From Zygnema cylindricum (lineage: Eukaryota > Streptophyta > Zygnematophyceae > Zygnematales > Zygnemataceae), in the NCBI GenBank assembly GCA_037447655.1, contig JBBHKE010001141.1:1-35297 (forward strand): a stretch of DNA of 35,297 bases, read 5' to 3'. The notes beneath the pieces are model-generated. The model worked only from the letters and a program-made list of their open reading frames with translations, was not told where the DNA came from and searched no databases. Shown piece by piece: positions 28,307-35,297 of the stretch; position 1 is the stretch's first letter, and each line of letters starts with the position of its first letter. A program made the translations under genes and the position numbers.

Positions 28307-28969
28307 TGTTGTTCTATGACAGCCGGTGCAGCACCAGCTGATGCTGAAGTGGTAGCCATCACAAAACCAAAGATGGGAAGCACTCAAGACACTAACTTTG
28401 ATCCACTGTATAAAACAATCAATATGGCCCAATGGCCCCTAACTGTATGAGGGTACAGTTTACCGCGTGTGCTAACAACTCATACTCACAACGAAAGAGG
28501 TCTTTCAACCAAACAAACATGTACAACAAGCAAATCAAAGACAAAGAGCATAAAACACCTTAAACTGCACTCAGTGCTCTGATTTCCTTGACTCTTGTGT
28601 AGAATGTACATTGTATATTGAATTGATCAATCTTAATTGACTAAATACTCAAAAGATCTAGAAAACATCTAAAAGATCTAAAAAACATCTAAAACGTATG
28701 TATACGGTTCACCTAAATTCTACTGACAAAAATCTAAGTACTTGGACCAAAATTGTCAAGTAACAATATCTAGACCCTAAAAATCCGAATATATGTTTCA
28801 CGTCTACATTCATAGGCGGTCGTACACACTAATTAACTTAAAAATAACTATTCAAGAAAATACTAAAAATCCACACTACTTATAGCTAATATTGAATAGT
28901 TGGTGGTCCAAAAATATTCTAAGTCCTAGACTCAAATTCTTAAGGCTTACTAAAGCTTACTTTTTATCA
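28307..28969 (-). repeat. 3' LTR of C3, complete family C LTR
   Basis: On the minus strand it starts TGATAAAAAGTAAGC and ends CATAGAACAACA, 663 bases. It contains the Gag start: ATG at 28359 reading MATTSASAGAAPAVIEQ up to the LTR end. That leader nearly equals the one in B3. Confidence 0.88.
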
Positions 28970-29029
28970 CTCCCCTTAATCTTTAGAAGACTTACTCACT
29001 TAGACCACATGCTTTTCTGCAGTACTCCA

Positions 29030-29640
29030 ACTTAGGAGATGGGAGGGCTTTTGTCAACTTGTCCGCAACCATTTTCTCATCAGGCAAATAGCAAAGTTTG
29101 ACAACTTTTGCAAATACTTTCTCTTTCCATATGCTTACTCTTAAAATGGTGACTTGGGTTTTTAGCAACTGAAATAGCTACCTGATTGTCGCACCACATT
29201 ATTTGTGTCCCGTGTTGTGTAAAACCGAATTCTTGAAGAAATGCCTTAATCCATACCAACTCTTTCAAGGCTGCGCTAGCAGCCATGTATTCCGCTTCCA
29301 TAGTAGATTGAGCGGTGACTTTTTGAAGTTTACTACTCTAACTACAAGTTGCGCTTCCAATCTGAATGACATACCCAGTTGTAGACTTTCTACTAGGCAC
29401 ATCACCATAGCTAGCATTACTCCAAGTATTAATGCTAACCTTGTCCCCTCCCAAAGTAAGCCAAAGATTTCTAGTCCCAAGAAGATACCTGAAAACCCTT
29501 TTTGCTGCCTCCCAGTCTCTCTTTCGTGGATTTTGCAGACTTCTGCTCAATACACCTACAGCTGCAGCTATATCGGGCCTAGTGCAATTCATTAAGTAAA
29601 TCAGACTTCCTACTACTTGTCTGTAAGGTACTTGTGACAT
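29030..29640 (-). pseudogene. RNase H, C3 (broken)
   Basis: VPYRQVVGSLIYLMNC is followed by LGGDKVSINTWSNASYG, where Asn replaces the first catalytic Asp. MEAEYMAASAALKELVWIKA and IMWCDNQVAISVAKNPSHHF are present. A small deletion at KHM joins it to ERESICKSCQ in another frame. The minus-strand polypurine tract (AAGGGGAG, 28970-28978) follows. Confidence 0.9.
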
Positions 29641-29716
29641 AAATTTTTGCTCTTCTGGACTAAGTTCCTCATCTATTATGAGTCCAAACTAATGCCCCAT
29701 TTTTTCAAGATTTTGC

Positions 29717-30500
29717 TTATACTCCATAGGAGTTGCACAAACCTTTGGCATCAGCCAAGCCAAATTTTTCCAACATGTTTCCTATCGCTTCTTTTTGAGT
29801 TAGCCTAAATATTTTCATTTCTTTATCTCTTTCAACTTCTATTCCAAGTATATATTTTGCCTCACCCAAATCCTTCATTTCAAATTGTGAATTAATAGCC
29901 TGTTTTACTCTAGCAATTCCTTTTTTGTTCCTACTTATTAGCAGCAAATCATCAACATACACAGCAATGAATATCACCTCATCAAGATTATCACCACACA
30001 TCACATATACTGAATGATCTGAGCTAATTCTAGTAAATCCTAATCCTGTCAAGAACTCATCTAACTTTCGGTTCTATTAACTAGGGGCATGTTTTAGGCT
30101 ATACAAAGATTTTAAAAGTCTGCAAATAAGATTTTTTTTTCCTGCTTCCTCATAACCCTCAAGCTGCTTCATGTAAAAAACCTCATCTAAATCACCATGC
30201 AAAAAGGAAGTTTTGACATCCATTTGGTGGATGTCAAAATCCTCTATGGCAGCTAAAGTAAGTAGAATGCAGACATATGGAAACCTTACAACAGGTGAAA
30301 AAGTTTCTTCATAATCTATTCCCTCTTTTTGATTATATCCCTTAGCAACCAAGCGAGCCTTATACCTGTCTATGGTATTATCTGGGTTCAATTTTAATTT
30401 AAACACCCATTTACTTCAAATAGCCTTTCTTCCTTGAAGAAGTTCCACGAGATCCCATGTTAGGGCCTCCATGATGGACTTCATTTCTTCATTGACTGCT
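29717..30500 (-). pseudogene. Reverse transcriptase, C3 (YVDD intact, stops present)
   Basis: [36 protein letters not shown] and FDIHQMDVKTSFLHGDLDEV precede two stops near 30076. Then GFTRISSDHSVYVMC leads to IAVYVDDLLLIS, with YVDD at 29948-29959. LGEAKYILGIEVERD and IGNMLEKFGLADAKG end it. A frameshift lies near 29735. Confidence 0.92.
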
Positions 30501-31064
30501 TCCACCTAGTGTTCCCTCTCATTACTCGAAAAAGCTTCCGTCAACGTTAGAGGCTCTTCTGTGTGTGCTGAGTGAGCAAAGGCTGCATTTTCTCCCTTGA
30601 GTCGTGCACTTCGCATACCTCTACCTGGAAATTCTGTCGCTGGTATAGATGGTTAGGTCCTCCTCCTCGATACATGTGATTCTTCTTGTGATTCAGTTTC
30701 GGCTAGAGGTAGAGGAGAGTCAGAAATTCTTTCTGGCATAACACTTCCAGTTTCTGGTGGTGAAGGTGATTGCAAGTCACTTTGAGTTGATGTAGATGCA
30801 TTTTCTATATTTTTTTTTGAAAAACATAGGATTTTCCTTGAAAAATATATAATCAACACTTCTATCCTTCTTTTCACCTGTTCGCTCACTAAATACATCA
30901 ACTCGTTTTCCCTCATCGTTCACTATGATGTTTCTGGCTACCACGACTCTATTTCTTTTAATGTCATATACTTTATAACCCTTGGCATGATCATCATACC
31001 CTAGAAATATACTTGGTATGCTTTTTGGCTCTAATTTCCATTTTTGTGGATCATTATCTAACAT
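30501..31064 (-). pseudogene. INT-RT linker of C3
   Basis: Starts with DPQKWKLEPKSIPSIFLGYD and DIKRNRVVVARNIIVNDEG, the copia integrase C-terminus. Then comes a Ser/Pro-rich linker (QSDLQSPSPPETGSVMPE) and an FPG.RSARLRG-like part. Frameshifts occur in a homopolymer run at about 30806-30815. It lacks the SSLDQRR repeat of family B. Confidence 0.82.
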
Positions 31065-31720
31065 AAATATCTTACTTCCAAAAACTTTGAAGTAACTTAC
31101 ATCTGGTTTTTGTCCTGTCTACATTTCGTAAGGAGTTTTATCTTTTACTGCCCTTGTTTCTATCATGTTTCTTACATAAGCTGCACAATTCATAGCCTTT
31201 GCCCAAAATTGGTAATCTATGTCTATATCAGCCATCATTGTCCTGGCACACTCTGATATGGTCTTATTCATCCTCTATGAAACACCGTTTTGTTCCGCAG
31301 AATAATGAACGGTTAGCTAACGTGAGATTCCATGCAATTTTAGGAATTCTGCAAATTCTTAAGAAATGTACTCCCCTCGATTATCAGATCCGAATCCTCT
31401 TATCTTTCTCTCATGCAGATTTTCAACCCAAGCCTTATACTCTTTAAATTTTGAAAAAACTTCATACTTACTCTTCAAAAAATACATTGTAGTAAATATA
31501 CTATAATTATCAGTAAAGGTAAGCAAAAACTTAGAACCTCCCACAGATGGATACCTAGATGCCTCCTATACATCTGAATAAATTAGTTCTAGCACCCTGC
31601 TATTTCTATGATCAGTTTGCGAAGGGAAAGGCAGCTTATGAATTTTTCCCATTGCGCAACCATCACATACATTTGATGCTAGTTTTTGACTAATTTTTAC
31701 ACTTTCCACCATTTTTTGAT
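31065..31720 (-). pseudogene. Integrase core, C3 (four shared stops)
   Basis: CDGCAMGKIHKLPF completes the zinc finger and LIYSDV holds the first Asp. SVGGSKFLLTFTDNYS is followed by GFGSDNRGEYIS with the second Asp. Stops are at 31359-31361, 31317-31319, 31275-31277 and 31119-31121. The third of these replaces the catalytic Glu in the NGVS.RMN context. All four recur at the matching codons of C4. Confidence 0.92.
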
Positions 31721-32180
31721 TTATCATCTTTTCTAATCTATCATAATTCACATGTCCTGAACGTTTATGCCATAAATCACAATCACTGATTACACTTGAG
31801 TACATAACATCATTATCATTATCATTCGCAAGACTCAACAAATACAAATTGTTTCCTCCAGCAAATCCCTTTGCAACTATTTTCCCATTCTTACTCAGTG
31901 TTTTCTTTCCATTCTCAAATATAGTTTTAAAACCTTTTTTTTCTACCACTGACGTAGAGAAAAATTTCTTTTAAAAGGTGGGACATGCAACACATGTTCT
32001 AAGACCCTTTTCACAGGTTTTCCTTCTACATTTAACATAAGTGACACCCTTCGCTTGACTTTCGACTAAACAAACGTATCATCATTAAAAAAAAATTTGA
32101 TGAGAAATAGATTAAATACTTTCAAATAGATGGCGATTGCGCCACATGTGGGTAGATGCGCCAGAGTCCATAATCCATCC
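31721..32180 (-). pseudogene. Protease and GAG-pre-integrase, C3 (broken)
   Basis: GWIMDSGASTHMWRNRHLFE holds an intact DSGA active site (32157-32168). A stop and frameshifts follow near 32090-32115. The frame 31566-31949 then reads SDCDLWHKRSGHVNYDRLEK, the HH part of the finger. Confidence 0.9.
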
Positions 32181-32465
32181 GTCTTCCTCTACGCCTTCTA
32201 TTGCTTGTGCCATCGCAAAGTATTTCTTTTCACTGTTGTTGTGAAAGCTACTCACGTCCTCCTCCTTAAGTTCGTTGAAGAGAGTAGTTGGGCGACCACC
32301 TGATTGAGAAGGAACCCGGTTTTTGTCCCATCCAGAGCGAAAATTTTTTGTGGCTTCCGCTCACTTGTATGCATTACACATTCTGAACAAATGCCGTTTT
32401 TCATCACAGTAAATATCATGTCAAAGGTGACCTTCTAGGACCACTACCTCTACCACTGCCACTCC
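32181..32465 (-). pseudogene. Gag C-terminus, C3
   Basis: A Gly/Ser/Arg-rich stretch at the junction (GSGSGRGSGPRR) is followed by a worn zinc knuckle YCDEKRHLFRMC with the first Cys lost. Then come a stop after CNAYK and the linker FNELKEEDVSSFHNNSEKKY, leading into the protease. Upstream gag is cut off by the join with C4. Confidence 0.78.
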
Positions 32466-33130
32466 CATCGAGGTATCAATCTGTGGGAGGTTCTAAGTAT
32501 ATGCTTACCTTTACTGATGATTATAGTAGATTTACTACAGTTTATTTTTTAAAGAGTAAGGATGAAGTTTTTTCAAAAATAAAGAGTATAAGGCTTGGGT
32601 TGAAAATCTGCATGAGAGAAACATAGGAGGATTCGAATCTAATAATGGAGGGGAGTACATTTCTTAAGAATTTGCAGAATTCCTGAAATTGCATGGAATC
32701 TCACGTTAGCTAACCGTTCATTATTCTCCGGAACAAAACGGTGTTTCATAGAGGATGAATAAGACCATATCAGAGTGTGCCAGGACAATGATGGCTGATA
32801 TGGACATAGATTACCAATTTTGGGCAAAGGCTATGAATTGTGCAGCTTATGTAAGAAACATGATAGAAACAAGGGCAGTAAAAGATAAAACTCCTTACGA
32901 AATGTAGACAGGACAAAAACCAGATGTAAGTTACTTCAAAGTTTTTGGAAGTAAGATATTTATGCTAGATAATGATCCACAAAAATGGAAATTAGAGCCA
33001 AAAGGCATACCAGGTATATTTCTAGGGTATGATGATCATGCCAAGGGTTATAAAGTATATGACATTAAGAGAAATAGAGTCGTGGTAGCCAGAAACATCA
33101 TAGTGAAGGATGAGGGAAAAGGAGTGGATG
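32466..33130 (+). pseudogene. Integrase, C4 (broken)
   Basis: GGSKYMLTFTDDYSRFTTVY is followed by a one-base loss near 32577. The second catalytic position reads SNNGGEYIS, with Asn for Asp. Stops stand at 32665-32667, 32707-32709, 32749-32751 (the catalytic Glu position) and 32905-32907, the same four as in C3. After 32908 the frame stays open through DPQKWKLEPKGIPGIFLGYD. Confidence 0.92.
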
Positions 33131-34283
33131 TATTTAGTGAGCGAACAGGTGAAAAGAAAGATCAAAGTGTTGATTATATCTTTTTAGAGGAAAATCCTAT
33201 GTTTTTCAAGAAAAATATAGAAAATACATCTACATCAACTCAAAGTGACTTGCAATCATCTTCTCCACCAGAAACAAAAAGTGTTGTGCCAGAAAGAGTT
33301 GCAGACTCTCCTCTACCTCAAGCTAAAACTAAATCACAAGAAGAGTCACATGTATCGAGGAGGAGGACCCAACCATCAATGCCAGCGACAGAATTTCCAG
33401 GTGGAGTTAGGCGAAGTGCACGACTCAGGGGAGAAAATGTAGCCTTTCCTCACTCAACACACATAGAAGAGCCTCTAACGTTGACGGAAGCTTTTTCGAG
33501 TAATGAGAGGGAACACTGGGTGGAAGCAGTCAATGAAGAAATGAAGTCTATCATGGAGGCCCTAACATGGGATCTGGTGGAACTTCCTCCAGGAAGAAAG
33601 GCTATTGGAAGTAAATGGGTGTTTAAATTAAAATTGAACCCAGATAATACCATAGACAAGTATAAGGCTCGCTTGGTTGTTAAGGAATATAGTTAAAAAA
33701 AGGGGATAGATTATGAAGAAACCTTTTCACCGGTTGTAAGGTTTCCATCTGTCCGCATTCTACTTACATTAGCTGCCATAGAGGATTTTGACATCCACCA
33801 AATGGATGTCAAAACTGCCTTTTTGCATGATGATTTAGATGAGGTTTTTTACATGAAGCAGCTTGAGGGTTATGAGGAAGCAGGAAAAGAGAATCTTATT
33901 TGCAGACTTTTAAAATCTTTGTATAGCCTAAAACAGGCCCCTAGGAAATGGAACCGAAAGTTAGATGAGTACTTGACAGGATTAGGATTTACTAGAATTA
34001 GTTCAGATCATTCAGTATATATGTGATGTCTGGTGATAATCCTGATGAGGTGATATTCATTGCTGTATATGTTAATGATTTGCTGCTTATAAGTAAGAAT
34101 AAAAAAAGAATTGCTAAAGTAAAACAGGCTCTTAATTCACAATTTGAAATGAAGGATTTGGGTGAGGCAAAATATATCCTTGGAATACAAGTTGAAAGCG
34201 ATAGAGAAAAAAAAAAAATTAGGCTAACTCAAAAGGAATCGATACGAAACATGTTGGAAAAATTTGTCTTGGCTGATGCCTAA
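33131..34283 (+). pseudogene. Linker and reverse transcriptase, C4 (YVDD changed to YVND)
   Basis: The linker QSDLQSSSPPETKSVVPE and GVRRSARLRGE leads to VEAVNEEMKSIMEALTWDLV and VFKLKLNPDNTIDKYKARLV. TAA at 33694-33696 sits at a Gln position. The frame goes on through FDIHQMDVKTAFLHDDLDEV, shifts at about 34022 and reads IAVYVNDLLLIS. Asn replaces the first Asp of YVDD (34068-34079), which would inactivate the enzyme. TAA at 34281-34283 replaces a Lys of C3. Confidence 0.93.
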
Positions 34284-35054
34284 GGTTGTGCAACTCGTAT
34301 GGAGTATAAGCAAAAACTTGAAGGAATGGAGCATGAGTTTGGAGTCATAATAGATGAGGAACTTAGTCCATAAGAGCAAAAATTTATGTCACAAGTCTCT
34401 TACAGAAAAGTAGTAGGAAGTCTGATTTACTTAATGAATTGCACTAGGCCCGATATAGCTGCAGCTGTAGGTGTATTGAGCAGAAGTCTGCAAAATCCAC
34501 GAAAGAGAGACAGGGAGGCAGCAAAAAGGGTTTTAAGGTATCTTGTTGCGACTAGAAATCTTTGGCTTACATTGGGAGGGGACAAGGTTAGCATTAATAC
34601 TTGGAGTGATGCTAGCTATGATGATGCGCCTAGTAGAAAGTCTACAATTGGGTATGTCATTCAAATTGGAAGTGGAACTTATAGTTGGAGTAGTAAACTT
34701 CAAAAAGTCACGGCTCAATCTACTATAGAAGCGGAATACATGGCTGCGAGCGCATCCTTGAAAGAGTTGCTTTGGTTTAAGGCATTTCTTCAAGAATTAG
34801 GTTTTACACAACACGGGACAGAAATAATGTGGTGCGACAATCAAACAATAATTTTTGTGGCTACAAACCCAAGTCACCATTTTAAGAGTAAGCATATGGA
34901 CATTCGACTACATTTGGTACGAGAGAAAGTATTTGCAAAAGTTGTCAAACTTTGCTATTTGCCTGATGAGAAAATGGTTGCGGACATGTTGACAAAAGCC
35001 CTTCCATCTCCTAAGTTGGAGTACTGTAGAAAAACGTTTGGTCTAAGTGAGTAA
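34284..35054 (+). pseudogene. RNase H, C4 (222-codon open frame)
   Basis: After a short part with one stop, the frame 34386-35054 is open to its natural end. VSYRKVVGSLIYLMNCTRPD is followed by INTWSDASYDDAPSRKST, IEAEYMAASASLKELLWFKA and IMWCDNQTIIF. It ends KHMDIRLHLVREKV, MVADMLTKALPSPKLEYC and FGLSE. All acidic active-site residues are present. It is the best preserved domain in the window, but no Gag or working RT accompanies it. Confidence 0.93.
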
Positions 35055-35062
35055 GTCTTCTA

Positions 35063-35076
35063 AAGCTTAAGGGGAG
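35063..35076 (+). other. Polypurine tract of C4
   Basis: AAGCTTAAGGGGAG directly before the LTR start. Equivalent tracts stand before the C1, C2 and C3 LTRs. Confidence 0.7.
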
Positions 35077-35297
35077 TATTGAAAAGTAAGCTTTAGTAAG
35101 CCTTAAGAATTTGATTCTACGACTTAGAATATTTTTGGACCACCAACTATTCAATATTAGCTATAATTAGTGTGGATTTTTAGTATTTTCTTGAATAGTT
35201 ATCTTTGAGGTTATTAGTGTGTACGGTGCTATGAATGTAGATGTGAAACATATCTTTCGGATTTTTAGGGTCTAGATATTGTTACTGATAATTTTGG
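35077..35297 (+). repeat. Start of the C4 3' LTR, cut by the window end
   Basis: TATTGAAAAGTAAGC and onward, matching the other family C LTR starts. The remaining two thirds lie outside the window. Confidence 0.85.

Larger units (their letters stand above)
28307..32465 (-). mobile_element. Copia element C3, minus strand, 5' end missing
   Basis: From right to left: Gag zinc-knuckle end, protease, GAG-pre-integrase, integrase, RT with YVDD, RNase H, polypurine tract and a complete 3' LTR (28307-28969). It lacks a 5' LTR and most of gag. At 32465/32466 it meets C4 head to head. GCACA on its left is the likely target sequence in C2; the second copy is not seen. Confidence 0.9.
28729..35297. repeat. 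Long inverted repeat C3/C4 (arms about 2.8 kb, spacer about 0.9 kb)
   Basis: Left arm about 28729-31560, right arm 32466-35297, spacer 31561-32465. Matching codons mirror around one axis: stops at 31359-31361 and 32665-32667, then 31317-31319 and 32707-32709, keep equal spacing. Small indels break the symmetry locally. A transcript across it would fold into a long hairpin. Confidence 0.9.
32466..35297 (+). mobile_element. Copia element C4, plus strand, 5' truncated, runs off the window
   Basis: Begins inside integrase at AGGTATCAATCTGTGGG and continues through RT, RNase H, the polypurine tract and the start of the 3' LTR. It is the mirror image of C3 over about 2.8 kb. From 32908 the reading is open for long stretches, more than in C3. 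Confidence 0.92.

Noticed and set aside
1-35297. CRISPR array, operon, bacterial defence or biosynthetic cluster
   Set aside because: No spaced short direct repeats and no prokaryotic gene layout. All recognisable coding sequence is copia gag-pol.

Overview
The window is eukaryotic nuclear DNA made almost entirely of decayed mobile elements. I see no host gene. No ribosome-binding sites, operons or prokaryotic genes are present. What can be read is Ty1/copia-type gag-pol with long terminal repeats (LTRs), plus two kinds of small terminal-inverted-repeat elements. The host cannot be named from this. A plant or alga, or an invertebrate, would fit. Every pol copy carries stops, frameshifts or lost catalytic residues, so nothing here looks autonomous.

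Layout: 1-631 unassigned, with a cluster of CACGTG/TGACGTCA palindromes. 632-1054 two MITE-like foldback elements of one family, inverted to each other and sharing a TA. 1108-2945 two hAT-like non-autonomous elements in tandem, sharing three copies of the 8-bp target TCTCAAAC. 2946-4163 unassigned. 4169-10560 a complete but dead copia element of family A (LTR-gag-PR-INT-RT-RH-LTR, 5-bp duplication TCATA); its RT core is replaced by foreign DNA. 10796-25227 a family B array LTR-int-LTR-int-LTR of two deletion derivatives (B1, B2). The second is split by a full-length antisense family B element (B3, 15818-21803, duplication TTAAG/ATAAG). 25228-28306 two family C fragments tail to tail (C1, C2); C2 is split by a family A solo LTR (26937-27979, duplication CTAGC). 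28307-32465 a family C element on the minus strand (C3), head to head with a plus-strand copy (C4, 32466 to the window end). C3 and C4 form an inverted repeat with arms of about 2.8 kb.

Three features join the families. First, the gag ATG lies inside the 3' end of the LTR, so each LTR carries a promoter-like TATA box (seen in A and B) and a Gag start. Second, the primer-binding site (PBS) directly after the LTR is not the usual 3'-end tRNA complement. It matches the anticodon arm of initiator tRNA-Met (GGTTATGGGCCCA in family A), as known for Drosophila copia half-tRNA priming, and it is also translated as Gag codons. Third, families B and C share nearly the same U5/Gag leader although their upstream LTR parts differ. 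The inverted copies (C3/C4, C1/C2, B3 inside B2) are natural sources of long double-stranded RNA if transcribed.
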